A stretch of 64,000 bases of DNA from Paraburkholderia bannensis NBRC 103871 (lineage in GTDB: Bacteria; Pseudomonadota; Gammaproteobacteria; Burkholderiales; Burkholderiaceae), in the NCBI RefSeq assembly GCF_000685015.1, contig NZ_BAYA01000006.1, positions 393,251-457,250 of the forward strand, written 5' to 3'. Shown one piece after another: positions 1 to 8,858 of this stretch. The position numbers and the translations under genes are program-made. The notes below the pieces were generated by a model. The model had not been told where the DNA came from, made no database searches, and saw only the letters and a program-made list of their open reading frames with translations. How positions within the stretch are numbered: position 1 is the first letter of the stretch; each line of letters begins with the position of its first letter.

Positions 1-331
1 GCACGCGGTGTGGACTGAGCCCAGGGAGCCCAGGCAATGGGGATCGAGGTGCGCGCCGGCAAGCTTTAGAAGCTTTCCGATGGCGCACCACCGCTAAAGC
101 CGTCACACTTTACAATTGCCTTTCGCGACGACCCTGCGTCATACGCGGCTGACCGTCGAGGGCTGCGCCCGCCTCGCCCGCACAAGCGGGCAAAGCAGGG
201 GCGATGCGGCTAACAGCTTGATCGGGAAGCCTATTTGACGCCATCGTCGCGTTAGTTGCCGGTGGTAGAATAACCGGCTCGCTTTTGATCGTATCTTTGA
301 TCGTACCGATCGTATAAACGGAGAGACCAAC
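1..331. other. Non-coding stretch upstream of yajC
   Basis: No reading frame here resembles a known protein; the short frame ending in TAG at about 67-69 is too short to identify. In Burkholderiaceae the gene before yajC is usually tgt, so the gene further left probably ends outside the window. The stretch should hold the promoter of the yajC-secD-secF operon, but I could not find a convincing -35/-10 pair. The heptamer GATCGTA occurs three times just before the yajC ribosome binding site (287-293, 299-305, 308-314). Confidence 0.5.
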
Positions 332-664
332 GTGTCGTTATCGTTAATTTCGAATGCCTTCGCAGCACCCGCAGCAGGCGGCGCAGAATCGAGCCTCATG
401 AGCTTCCTGCCGCTGATCCTGATGTTCGCCGTGCTGTACTTCATCATGATCCGTCCGCAGATGAAGCGTCAGAAGGAACACCGCAATATGCTCGCCGCCA
501 TGGCCAAGGGCGACGAAGTCATTATCAGCGGCGGCATCGTCGGCAAGGTCACCAAGGTCAATGAAGCCTATGTGGGCGTCGAAATCGCCGACGGCACGGA
601 AGTCACCGTGCAGAAGTCGTCGGTTACGACCATCCTGCCGAAGGGCACGATCAAGTCGCTGTAA
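332..664 (+). CDS. yajC: Sec translocase accessory subunit YajC
   Basis: Small inner-membrane subunit that associates with SecD and SecF in the Sec holotranslocon. The 110-residue product has one hydrophobic segment at about residues 24-40, followed by the basic IRPQMKRQKEH stretch and a cytoplasmic C-terminal half with the GDEVIISGGIVGKV core typical of YajC. The start is GTG, supported by GGAGAG at 320-325, six bases upstream. It is the first gene of a yajC-secD-secF run on the same strand. Length and order match the family well. Confidence 0.97.
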   Translation: MSLSLISNAFAAPAAGGAESSLMSFLPLILMFAVLYFIMIRPQMKRQKEHRNMLAAMAKGDEVIISGGIVGKVTKVNEAYVGVEIADGTEVTVQKSSVTTILPKGTIKSL

Positions 665-817
665 GCGCGAGACGATCGATCACTTCAGGCCGCGGCTAAC
701 CCTGCGGCCTTGCGCGTCCGGCCCGGCCCCTGATTGCACCCACAGCGGGCGGCACGAAGGCCTCGCCGGACGCGCGCGCATCGAGATGGCAACTCCCCTC
801 CCCCGTTGGGCCAACCA

Positions 818-2875
818 ATGAACCGTTATCCCCTCTGGAAATATGTCGTGATGGTCGTGGCGCTCGCCATCGGCCTCGTGTACACATTGCCCAATTTCTT
901 CGGCGAAGCGCCCGCGGTCCAGGTGTCGAGCGGTAAAGCCACCGTGAAGCTGGACTCCGGCACGCTCGCACAGGTCGAGGCAGCGGTTGCTGCCGCCAGC
1001 ATCAAGGCCGACGACGTCACCTTCGACAACTCGTCGATGAACGCGAATATCCGCGTGCGCGTGGCCGATACGGACACCCAGCTGCGTCTGAAGGACGCGC
1101 TGAACCATGCGCTGAACGCCGACCCGACCGATCCGCAGTACATCGTCGCGCTGAACCTGCAAAGCGCCTCGCCGCGCTGGCTGACGGCGCTGCACGCACT
1201 GCCGATGTACCTCGGTCTGGACCTGCGCGGCGGCGTGCACTTCCTGCTCCAGGTGGACATGAACGGCGCGCTCAACAAGAAGCTCGATTCCGATGCTTCG
1301 GACGCCCGCTCGCTCCTGCGCGACAAGAATATCCGTGACGGCGGCGTGAACCGCGTCGGCCAGACGGTGGTGATCAATTTCGCCGATCCGTCGGTTGCCA
1401 GCGCTGCGCTCCAGACGCTGTCGGGCACGCGCGGCATCGGCGAGCTGACGTGGGCGACGCAGAACAATCCTGAAGGCGGCGTGCAGCTGGTTGGCTCGTT
1501 CACGCCGGCGGTCAAGAAGGCCGTGCAGGACGCCGCGCTCAAGCAGAACATCACGACGCTGCACAACCGCGTGAACGAACTGGGCGTGTCCGAGCCCGTG
1601 ATCCAGCAGCAAGGCGACGACCGCATCGTGGTCGAACTGCCGGGCGTGCAGGACACCGCGAAGGCGAAGGACATCATCGGCCGTACCGCGACGCTCGAAG
1701 CGCGCCTCGCCGATCCGAACGGTCTGCATCCGAATCCGGGCGACCCCGTGCCGCCGGGCGACGAGCTCTTCACGCAAGGCAACGCCGCGCCGGTGCTGCT
1801 GCGCAAGCAGGTGATCTTCACCGGCGACCGCATCATCGACGCGTCGGCGGGCTTTGACGAACACCAGCGTCCGTCGGTCAACATCCGTCTGGACTCGGCC
1901 GGTGGCCGCGCAGTGGGCCAAGTCTCGCGCGACAACATCGGCAAGCCGATGGCCATGGTGCTGTTCGAAAAGGGCAAGGGCGAAGTGCTGACGGTGGCGA
2001 CGATCCAGTCGGAACTGGGCGACCGCTTCCAGATCACGGGCCAGCCCACGCCGCAAGCCGCCACCGATCTCGCGCTGCTGCTGCGCGCCGGTTCGCTCGC
2101 CGCGCCGATGGACATCATAGAAGAACGCACGGTCGGCCCGAGCCTCGGCGCGGACAACATCCGCAAGGGCTTTGACTCGGTGGTGTATGGCTTTGCCGCC
2201 ATCGCCGTGTTCATGCTCGCGTACTACATGCTGTTCGGCCTGATCTCGATGATCGGCCTGTCGGTGAACCTGCTGCTGCTCGTGGCCGTGCTGTCGATGA
2301 TGCAGGCCACGCTGACGCTGCCGGGTATCGCCGCTATCGCGCTCGCGCTCGGTATGGCGATCGACGCGAACGTGCTGATCAACGAGCGTGTGCGTGAAGA
2401 ACTGCGCAACGGCGCGCCGCCGCAACTGGCCATCCAGAACGGCTACGCGCACGCCTGGGCGACGATTCTCGACTCGAACGTGACCACGCTCATCGCCGGT
2501 CTCGCCCTGCTCGCGTTTGGTTCGGGCCCGGTGCGCGGCTTTGCGATCGTGCACTGTATCGGCATTCTCACGTCGATGTTCTCGGCGGTGTTCTTCTCGC
2601 GCGGTCTCGTGAACCTCTGGTACGGCGGCAAGAAGAAGCTCAAGTCGCTGGCCGTCGGTCAGGTCTGGCGTCCGGAACCGGAAACGGCTGGCGCCCCTGC
2701 GCTGAGCGCCGAAGACACGGACACCGACACGGGCCGTGCGCTCGCCTCGAACGCAGCCAGCGCAGCGAAGCGTCAGGCCGCGAAGGCCGGCGCCAAGGGC
2801 GGCGCGCGCGCGAAGCCGACGGTTCGCCGCCGGAACGACCCCAGCAGCCCCGACAACACCGGTTCGTCCCGCTGA
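818..2875 (+). CDS. secD: Protein translocase subunit SecD
   Basis: RND-type subunit that uses the proton gradient to complete protein release on the periplasmic side of SecYEG. I start at the ATG at 818 because MNRYPLWKYV begins the first membrane helix; the frame is open further upstream but that part is not SecD-like. The 685-residue product has TM1 at about 7-28, the LGLDLRGG motif at 132-139, a large periplasmic region, and the final helices carrying the GMAIDANVLINER motif. Beyond the last helix is an unusual tail of about 75 residues rich in Ala, Lys and Arg, probably disordered. It precedes secF by 15 bases. Confidence 0.97.
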   Translation: MNRYPLWKYVVMVVALAIGLVYTLPNFFGEAPAVQVSSGKATVKLDSGTLAQVEAAVAAASIKADDVTFDNSSMNANIRVRVADTDTQLRLKDALNHALNADPTDPQYIVALNLQSASPRWLTALHALPMYLGLDLRGGVHFLLQVDMNGALNKKLDSDASDARSLLRDKNIRDGGVNRVGQTVVINFADPSVASAALQTLSGTRGIGELTWATQNNPEGGVQLVGSFTPAVKKAVQDAALKQNITTLHNRVNELGVSEPVIQQQGDDRIVVELPGVQDTAKAKDIIGRTATLEARLADPNGLHPNPGDPVPPGDELFTQGNAAPVLLRKQVIFTGDRIIDASAGFDEHQRPSVNIRLDSAGGRAVGQVSRDNIGKPMAMVLFEKGKGEVLTVATIQSELGDRFQITGQPTPQAATDLALLLRAGSLAAPMDIIEERTVGPSLGADNIRKGFDSVVYGFAAIAVFMLAYYMLFGLISMIGLSVNLLLLVAVLSMMQATLTLPGIAAIALALGMAIDANVLINERVREELRNGAPPQLAIQNGYAHAWATILDSNVTTLIAGLALLAFGSGPVRGFAIVHCIGILTSMFSAVFFSRGLVNLWYGGKKKLKSLAVGQVWRPEPETAGAPALSAEDTDTDTGRALASNAASAAKRQAAKAGAKGGARAKPTVRRRNDPSSPDNTGSSR

Positions 2876-2890
2876 TACGGAGACTAGAAA

Positions 2891-3841
2891 ATGGAATTTT
2901 TCCGCATCCGCAAGGACATCCCGTTCATGAAGCACGCGTTGATCTTCAACGCGATCTCCTTCATTACGTTCATCGCGGCGGTGTTCTTCCTGTTCCACCG
3001 CGGCCTGCACCTGTCGATTGAGTTCACGGGCGGCACGGTCATCGAAGTGCAGTATCCGCAGGCGGTGCCGCTCGAACCCGTGCGCGACTCGCTCGGCAAG
3101 ATCGGCTACGGCGATGCCCAGGTGCAGAACTTCGGCACCTCGCGCGACGTGCTGATCCGCCTGCCGATCAAGCAGGGGCTTTCGTCGGCGCAGCAGAGCG
3201 ACCAGGTGATGAACACGCTCAAGACCGACAATCCGCAAGTGCAGTTGCAGCGCGTGGAATTCGTCGGCCCGCAGGTGGGCAAGGAACTCGCCACCGACGG
3301 CCTGCTCGCGCTCGCCTGCGTGGTGGCGGGCATCATCATCTACCTGTCGTTCCGCTTCGAGTGGAAATACGCCGTCGCCGGCGTGATCGCCAACCTGCAC
3401 GACGTGGTGATCATTCTGGGCTTCTTCGCGTTCTTCCAGTGGGAGTTCTCGCTGTCCGTGCTCGCGGCGGTGCTCGCCGTGCTCGGCTACTCGGTCAACG
3501 AGTCGGTCGTTATCTTCGACCGGATCCGCGAGACCTTCCGGCGCGAGCGCAAGATGAGCGTCGTCGAAGTCATCAACCACGCGATCACGAGCACGATGTC
3601 GCGAACCATCATCACCCACGGCTGTACGGAAATGATGGTGCTGTCGATGTTCTTCTTCGGCGGCCCGACGCTGCACTACTTCGCACTGGCGCTGACGGTG
3701 GGTATCCTGTTCGGCATCTACTCGTCGGTGTTCGTGGCGGCCTCGCTGTCGATGTGGCTCGGCGTGAAGCGCGAAGACCTCATCAAGGACAAGAAGGACA
3801 AGATCGACCCGAACGATCCGAACGCAGGCGCACAGGTTTAA
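2891..3841 (+). CDS. secF: Protein translocase subunit SecF
   Basis: Partner of SecD in the SecDF complex of the inner membrane. The 316-residue protein opens with a cytoplasmic segment and a first helix around residues 18-38, then has a periplasmic loop beginning LSIEFTGG. It carries the conserved SecF signature GYSVNESVVIFDRIRE at about 199-214 and ends in a charged, Asp/Lys-rich tail. A GGAG ribosome binding site lies about ten bases before the ATG. It is the last gene of the operon; a strong intrinsic terminator follows within 30 bases of the stop. Confidence 0.97.
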   Translation: MEFFRIRKDIPFMKHALIFNAISFITFIAAVFFLFHRGLHLSIEFTGGTVIEVQYPQAVPLEPVRDSLGKIGYGDAQVQNFGTSRDVLIRLPIKQGLSSAQQSDQVMNTLKTDNPQVQLQRVEFVGPQVGKELATDGLLALACVVAGIIIYLSFRFEWKYAVAGVIANLHDVVIILGFFAFFQWEFSLSVLAAVLAVLGYSVNESVVIFDRIRETFRRERKMSVVEVINHAITSTMSRTIITHGCTEMMVLSMFFFGGPTLHYFALALTVGILFGIYSSVFVAASLSMWLGVKREDLIKDKKDKIDPNDPNAGAQV

Positions 3842-3866
3842 ACGCCTGGCCTTCGTCGAATGGCAA

Positions 3867-3896
3867 AGCCCCGCGAATGTCGCGGGGCTTTTTTTT
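3867..3896 (+). terminator. Intrinsic terminator of yajC-secD-secF
   Basis: A perfect 9-bp stem AGCCCCGCG/CGCGGGGCT with a 5-base loop is followed by eight Ts. It lies 26 bases after the secF stop, in the gap before the convergent YceI gene. Confidence 0.93.
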
Positions 3897-3920
3897 CGTC
3901 CCGATGCTGCGGGCGCAGGC

Positions 3921-4523
3921 TTACTGCTTGATGCCCTCGGCCTGGATATGCAGCTTCGTCTTCATGCTGAAGCCGTACTTCTTGCCCATGTCCATGCCGA
4001 AGTCGTCGCGATTGAACTCGGCTTCGGCTTCTACGCCGCAGACTTCGCGCTTGAGCATCGGATGCGGCATGCACTTGAACGAATCGATCTCCAGCTTCAG
4101 CGGCTTCGTCACGCCATGCAGCGTGAGCGTGCCCACCACTTCTTTCGGCGTGTCGCCGTCGAACACGATCTGCGTGCCCTTGTAGGTCGCAGTGGGAAAC
4201 TTCGCGACGTCGAAGAATTCATCGCTGCGCAGATGCTTGTCGAGTTCGGTATTGCCGGTCTGCACCGATGCCGGATCGATGCTCACGTCGACCGTGCCGG
4301 TCTTGCCTGCACGGTCGAGCGTGACCGTGCCCGTGGTCTTCGTGAACTTGCCGCGCCAGACTGAGAGCCCGGCGAAGTGATCGGCTTCGAAGCTCGGGTA
4401 CGTGTGGTTGGGATCGAGCTGGTAGGTGTCGGCGGCCTGCGCCATCGACGGGGCGAACGATGCGGCGACCGACAGCGCGGCGGCCCCGGCGGTCATGACG
4501 CTTCTCAACACAAGATGGTTCAA
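3921..4523 (-). CDS. YceI family periplasmic protein (copy A)
   Basis: Member of the YceI family, lipocalin-fold periplasmic proteins that bind isoprenoid-type lipids in characterised relatives; the ligand here is unknown. The 200-residue product has a cleavable signal peptide (about residues 1-30, ending SMAQAA), then the standard YceI start [19 protein letters not shown]. It also has the conserved late motif [15 protein letters not shown]. It is encoded 66 bases downstream of a second YceI gene on the same strand, probably in one transcript. No cytochrome b561 gene, a common yceI neighbour, is present beside it. Confidence 0.93.
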   Translation of the reverse strand: MNHLVLRSVMTAGAAALSVAASFAPSMAQAADTYQLDPNHTYPSFEADHFAGLSVWRGKFTKTTGTVTLDRAGKTGTVDVSIDPASVQTGNTELDKHLRSDEFFDVAKFPTATYKGTQIVFDGDTPKEVVGTLTLHGVTKPLKLEIDSFKCMPHPMLKREVCGVEAEAEFNRDDFGMDMGKKYGFSMKTKLHIQAEGIKQ

Positions 4524-4589
4524 GTACGCCTCCTTGCTTCGCTACGTGGTGGTGATGAGGACAACGCGAGGAAAATCGCGAAGAAAACG

Positions 4590-5204
4590 CTATCGCGCCG
4601 CATGCTGCACCGCGACGACGATGTGAAACTTGATCAGCACTTCGTCCGCGACCTTCGACGTGTCTTTCCACTCGCCCGTGCCGATGCCAAACAACAGTCG
4701 ATTGACCGGCAAGGTGCCGTCGAAGGTCTGCGTCGCACCCTGCTGCGTGAGCACGACGGGCACGGCGACGCTTTCCGTATGGCCCTTGATCGTCAGGTTG
4801 CCGCTCACGCTGTACTGATTCGGCGCGGTCGCCGCGACGCCCGTCGAGACGAACGTGGCCTGCGGATACGTCTTCGCGTCGAACCACGCGGGGCCGCGCA
4901 CCGAGTCGTTATAGGTCGAATCTCCCAGATCGTAGCTGCCGGTGTCCACCGTCAGGCGCGCCGTGCCGCCGTCGGGTCTGGCCGGATCGAAGTCGATATG
5001 CGCGTCGAACTTCGTGAAACTGCCCTCCACCGACACGCCCAGCTGACGCGAAATCGCCACCAGCGTGCTTTTGCCCGTGTCGAGTTGCGCCCACGCAATG
5101 CCCATCGTACCCACCGTAGCCACGGTGCCCGCCGCCAGCGCGGCAAACGCCGCGCACGCGATGCTGGCCGATTTCGCCAGCCTGAGCCTGGTTCCTGCTT
5201 TCAT
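4590..5204 (-). CDS. YceI family periplasmic protein (copy B, diverged)
   Basis: Second YceI-like protein of about 204 residues. I place the start at the ATG at 5204; an ATG two codons upstream (5210) is equally possible. The open frame extends further, but the signal peptide begins here. Its hydrophobic core is SASIACAAFAALAAGTVATVG. The mature part keeps the YceI pattern (FTKFDAHIDFDP, WFDAKTYPQATFVST, LTIKGHTESVAVPV) but is clearly diverged from copy A. It would be transcribed first, followed by copy A, and diverges from the Pqi operon. Ligand unknown. Confidence 0.88.
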   Translation of the reverse strand: MKAGTRLRLAKSASIACAAFAALAAGTVATVGTMGIAWAQLDTGKSTLVAISRQLGVSVEGSFTKFDAHIDFDPARPDGGTARLTVDTGSYDLGDSTYNDSVRGPAWFDAKTYPQATFVSTGVAATAPNQYSVSGNLTIKGHTESVAVPVVLTQQGATQTFDGTLPVNRLLFGIGTGEWKDTSKVADEVLIKFHIVVAVQHAAR

Positions 5205-5598
5205 GACCATCCCCGAGCCGGGCGCGTGGTACGTCGGCGCGCGCCCCCGCCCGCGAGGGTGCGCTTGAGGCGAGCCCGACAAACGGCCGCCCAAAGCACA
5301 AAGATAACCGAACGGCTGCAAACGAGCACAAGCCGCCGCAGGCCGTGAAGCCTGGCGGAATTTCGCGCGCGTATTTGCGCTAACCGGCTTGGCCTGCCGG
5401 ACTCGCATACGCCGGTGCGGCAAACATGGCACACTCCACGACCCGTCGAGCAGCCACGGTGCTGGCGTCGCAAACGCGTGCCGCTTTCTGGCTTTGGTAA
5501 CATGGCCGCCAAGGCCGCCGCAGGCCCGTTTGAAGCCACCGCGCAGCCGCGCCGGCGCTGCTCGTCCCCGTTCACGTCGTTTTGCGTCATCCGACCGC
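5205..5598. other. Divergent intergenic region, yceI pair / pqi operon
   Basis: Nearly 400 bases between the leftward YceI genes and the rightward Pqi genes, so both promoters should be here. The frame of the first pqiA gene is open across part of it, but the translated sequence is Arg/Pro-rich and unlike any PqiA N-terminus. I found no convincing promoter pair, RNA gene or repeat. Confidence 0.4.
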
Positions 5599-6495
5599 AT
5601 GGCCCCGGACAATCTGATCGCGTGTCACGAATGCGACGCGCTCTACCGCAAGCCTCGCCTCCTTGGGCGACAGTCCGCGCGTTGTTCGCGCTGCGGCGGC
5701 ACCCTCTATCAGAGCAGCTCGGCACAACTCGACCGCATCTGCGCGATGACGGTCGCCGCGCTCGTCACGTTCATCATCGCCCAGTCGTTTCCTATCATCG
5801 AGCTCGACGCCAATGGCATCACGTCCGAGTCGAGCCTGTTTGGCGCGCTCGTGGTGCTGTGGAACGAGGACATGCAGATCGTCGCGGTGATGGTCTTCTG
5901 CGCAACCATCCTCTTTCCGCTCACCGAAATGGTGGCGCTGCTCTACGTCCTCCTGCCGATCCGGCGCGGCTTCATTCCGCCGGGCTTTAACCAGGTGCTG
6001 CGCGCGATCCAGTTCGTGCGGCCCTGGGGGATGCTCGAAGTCTTCATGCTGGGCGTGCTCATCACCATCGTGAAGATGGTGAGCCTCGCGCGCGTGATTC
6101 CGGAGACGGCGCTGTTCGCGTTCGCCGTGCTCACGCTGATGTTCACCGTCGTGGTGACGTTCGATTCGCGCACGCTCTGGGATATCGCCGACGCGCTGCG
6201 CGCGGGCGCTCGCCAGGCGCGCCATCCGGGGCACGGCGGATCAGGCGCGGCCGGCGGCAGTCCCGCCGGGCCGGACATCGACCCTGAAGGCCTGCTCGAC
6301 CCGGGCGTGCCGCCCACGCTCGGCGGCCCGGAAGCCGTTGCGTCCGTCGATCCGGCAGCCGACCCTGCAGTCGATCCGGCAGCCAATCACTCCATCGATC
6401 ACCCCATCGGCGAACCCGAGATCCGCGACCCCTCATTGCCGCAGCCGCGGCCAAAACCCGGTGCGCCGGATGCACCCGGCTGGACTCCGCGATGA
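5599..6495 (+). CDS. pqiA: PqiA-type membrane protein, first copy
   Basis: Integral membrane protein of the paraquat-inducible family, which works with MCE proteins in envelope lipid transport. The 298-residue product begins with a zinc-ribbon-like pair of CxxC motifs at Cys9/12 and Cys29/32. Four membrane helices follow, between about residues 47 and 200. E. coli PqiA fuses two such units; here each is a separate gene. The C-terminal 85 residues are an odd Asp/Pro/Ala-rich tail with repeated DPA elements. The start at 5599 is chosen because the first CxxC follows directly; no clear Shine-Dalgarno precedes it. Confidence 0.88.
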   Translation: MAPDNLIACHECDALYRKPRLLGRQSARCSRCGGTLYQSSSAQLDRICAMTVAALVTFIIAQSFPIIELDANGITSESSLFGALVVLWNEDMQIVAVMVFCATILFPLTEMVALLYVLLPIRRGFIPPGFNQVLRAIQFVRPWGMLEVFMLGVLITIVKMVSLARVIPETALFAFAVLTLMFTVVVTFDSRTLWDIADALRAGARQARHPGHGGSGAAGGSPAGPDIDPEGLLDPGVPPTLGGPEAVASVDPAADPAVDPAANHSIDHPIGEPEIRDPSLPQPRPKPGAPDAPGWTPR

Positions 6496-6532
6496 AGCGC
6501 GCGCTGAAAACCCCGCGTAGCGAGGCAACCCG

Positions 6533-7213
6533 ATGAAATACGTCACCGCCACCGACGCCGGCCTCATTTCCTGCCACGCCTGCGGCCATCTGCAGGCGCG
6601 CGCGCGTCCCAAAGCCGGCCAGGCGCATCAGCGCTGCGGACGCTGCAACTCGCCGCTGCATCTGCGCCACCCGGACAGCCTCATGCGCACCTGGGCGCTG
6701 CTGATCGCGGCGGCGCTGCTCTACATCCCGGCGAACCTGCTGCCGGTCATGCACACGGCCTCGCTCGTCGGCGACGAGGACGACACCATCATGAGCGGCG
6801 TGGTCTACTTCTGGACCTCGGGCGACGCGCCGCTCGCGGTGATCGTCTTCATCGCCAGTATTCTCGTGCCGATGCTCAAGCTCACCGTCATCGCGCTGCT
6901 GTGCATCACCTCGCAGCGCCGCTCCACATGGCGGCCGATCGAGCGCTCGAAGCTCTACCGGCTGGTCGAATTCATCGGCCGCTGGTCGATGCTGGACATC
7001 TTCGTAGTGACGCTGACCGTCGCGCTGGTACGCTTCCAGTCGCTTGCAGTGATTACGGCGGGGCCCGGCGCGATCGCCTTCGGCTCGGTCGTGATCCTGA
7101 CGATGATGGCGTCGATGCAGTTCGACCCGCGCCTCATCTGGGATCCGGTGGACGAAGACAAACATCAACAGCAGCACCCCACGCAACACTCTCAGGATCG
7201 CCCCCATGAATAG
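6533..7213 (+). CDS. pqiA: PqiA-type membrane protein, second copy
   Basis: Second half-size PqiA unit, 226 residues. It has CxxC motifs at Cys14/17 and Cys35/38, then hydrophobic segments near residues 58-75, 100-122, 145-165 and 172-192. Together with the gene 37 bases upstream it corresponds to one full-length PqiA, so the pair probably forms the inner-membrane part of the system. Its 3-prime end overlaps the MCE gene by eight bases, which implies translational coupling. Confidence 0.9.
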   Translation: MKYVTATDAGLISCHACGHLQARARPKAGQAHQRCGRCNSPLHLRHPDSLMRTWALLIAAALLYIPANLLPVMHTASLVGDEDDTIMSGVVYFWTSGDAPLAVIVFIASILVPMLKLTVIALLCITSQRRSTWRPIERSKLYRLVEFIGRWSMLDIFVVTLTVALVRFQSLAVITAGPGAIAFGSVVILTMMASMQFDPRLIWDPVDEDKHQQQHPTQHSQDRPHE

Positions 7214-8858
7214 TCCGCAAGGACCGAATCCGCACTCAGGCGGTCACTCCGGCGGCGGCGGCTCGCTGCCGCCCGACCTGCCCGAACCGGACATCGTCAA
7301 GCCCAAACGCTGGCTGCCCTCGCTCGTCTGGATCGTGCCGCTCATCGCGGCGCTGATCGGCGTGGCGCTGGTGGTGAAGTCGGTCGCCATGCGCGGCCCG
7401 ACCATCACGATCAGCTTCATGACCGCCGAAGGGCTCGAACCCGGCAAGACCAAGGTCAAGTACAAGGACGTCGATATCGGCTCGGTGCGCGCGATCAAGC
7501 TCTCGCCGAACCTCTCGCACGTGCTCGTAACCGTCGAACTCACCAAGGACGCCGAAAACTTCGCCAAGAAGGACAGCCGCTTCTGGGTGGTGCGCCCGCG
7601 CATCGGCGCGAGCGGCGTGTCCGGTCTCGGCACGCTGCTGTCCGGTTCGTACATCGGCGCGGATGCGGGCCGCTCGGAGGAAACCGCGAGCGACTTTACC
7701 GGGCTGGAAACCCCGCCCGCCGTGACCATCGACGAAAAGGGCCATCGCTACACGCTGCACAGCGAAAACCTGGGCTCGCTCGATATCGGCACGCCGATTT
7801 TCTATCGCCGTATCCAGGTCGGCCAGGTGACCGGCTACTCGCTCGACAAGGACGGCACGGGCGTCACCGTGCAGGTGTTCGTGAGCGCGCCCTACGACCA
7901 GTACGTCGGCACCAATACGCGCTGGTGGCATGCAAGCGGCGTGAACGTCCAGCTCGATTCCAGCGGCATCAAGGTCAACACGCAGTCGCTCGCGACGGTC
8001 GTGGTGGGCGGCCTCGCCTTCCAGGCGCCGTCCGGCCAGGCGATGGGCCCGCAGGCGCCCGACAACTCCACCTTCTCGCTCGCGTCCGACGAAAGCGAAG
8101 CGATGAAGGAACCGGACGGCGCACCGGTGCGCGTGGTGATGTACTTCAACCAGTCGCTGCGCGGGCTGTCGGTGGGCGCGACCGTGGACTTCCGCGGCAT
8201 CGTGCTCGGCCAGGTGACCGACATCGGCATTGAGTACGACCCGAAGGAACATAACTTCACGATGCCGGTGACGATGGATCTGTATCCGCTGCGCCTGTCG
8301 CGTCGCACGCGTGGCGAGCCGCCCGCGCCGCACACGCCGCAGAGCCGCGAACTGGTCAAGCGTCTGGTTGCGCGCGGGCTGCGCGGCCAGCTGCGCACGG
8401 GCAACCTGATCACGGGCCAGCTCTATATCGCGCTCGACGTGTTCCCGAAGGCCGGCCCCGCGAAGGCGGATCTCGACCGCGACCCGATGGAACTGCCGAC
8501 GGTGCCGAACTCGCTCGAAGAACTGCAGCAGCAGGTCGCCGATATCACGAAGAAGCTCAATCAGATTCCGTTCGACAAGATCGGCAACAATCTGAACGAG
8601 TCGCTCAAGAACGCGAACCAGCTGTTCGGCAAGGTCAACGACGAGATCCTGCCGCAGATGAAGGGCACGCTCGACGAGGCGCAAAAGACGTTCAGCGCCG
8701 CGCAGTCCACCCTGCAGCAGGATTCGCCGCTGCAATCGGACGTGCATCAGGCCATGCAGGAACTCACGCGAACCCTGCAGTCACTCAACTCGCTCACGGA
8801 TTACCTGGAGCGCCATCCCGAATCGCTGCTGCGCGGCAAATCAGGAGACAAGCCATGA
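7206..8858 (+). CDS. pqiB: PqiB-type MCE protein
   Basis: Periplasm-spanning MCE protein of the Pqi system. In E. coli, PqiB hexamers stack three MCE rings and a coiled-coil needle that bridges inner and outer membranes for lipid movement. This 550-residue protein matches the E. coli length. It has a Gly/Pro-rich cytoplasmic N-terminus, one helix at about 37-60 and three MCE-like domains (about 65-155, 180-275, 310-405). A C-terminal region of about 100 residues rich in Gln, Leu and Lys is predicted coiled coil. It overlaps the upstream pqiA copy and the downstream lipoprotein gene, so the four genes form one operon. Confidence 0.93.
   Translation: MNSPQGPNPHSGGHSGGGGSLPPDLPEPDIVKPKRWLPSLVWIVPLIAALIGVALVVKSVAMRGPTITISFMTAEGLEPGKTKVKYKDVDIGSVRAIKLSPNLSHVLVTVELTKDAENFAKKDSRFWVVRPRIGASGVSGLGTLLSGSYIGADAGRSEETASDFTGLETPPAVTIDEKGHRYTLHSENLGSLDIGTPIFYRRIQVGQVTGYSLDKDGTGVTVQVFVSAPYDQYVGTNTRWWHASGVNVQLDSSGIKVNTQSLATVVVGGLAFQAPSGQAMGPQAPDNSTFSLASDESEAMKEPDGAPVRVVMYFNQSLRGLSVGATVDFRGIVLGQVTDIGIEYDPKEHNFTMPVTMDLYPLRLSRRTRGEPPAPHTPQSRELVKRLVARGLRGQLRTGNLITGQLYIALDVFPKAGPAKADLDRDPMELPTVPNSLEELQQQVADITKKLNQIPFDKIGNNLNESLKNANQLFGKVNDEILPQMKGTLDEAQKTFSAAQSTLQQDSPLQSDVHQAMQELTRTLQSLNSLTDYLERHPESLLRGKSGDKP

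Noticed and set aside
680..3676. 998-codon open frame antisense to secD/secF
   Set aside because: Arg/His/Asp-rich translation with no domain; it is the GC-bias mirror of two certain genes.
5389..5598. N-terminal 70-codon extension of the first PqiA
   Set aside because: Arg/Pro-rich, unlike the family, and the CxxC motif should lie near the N-terminus.
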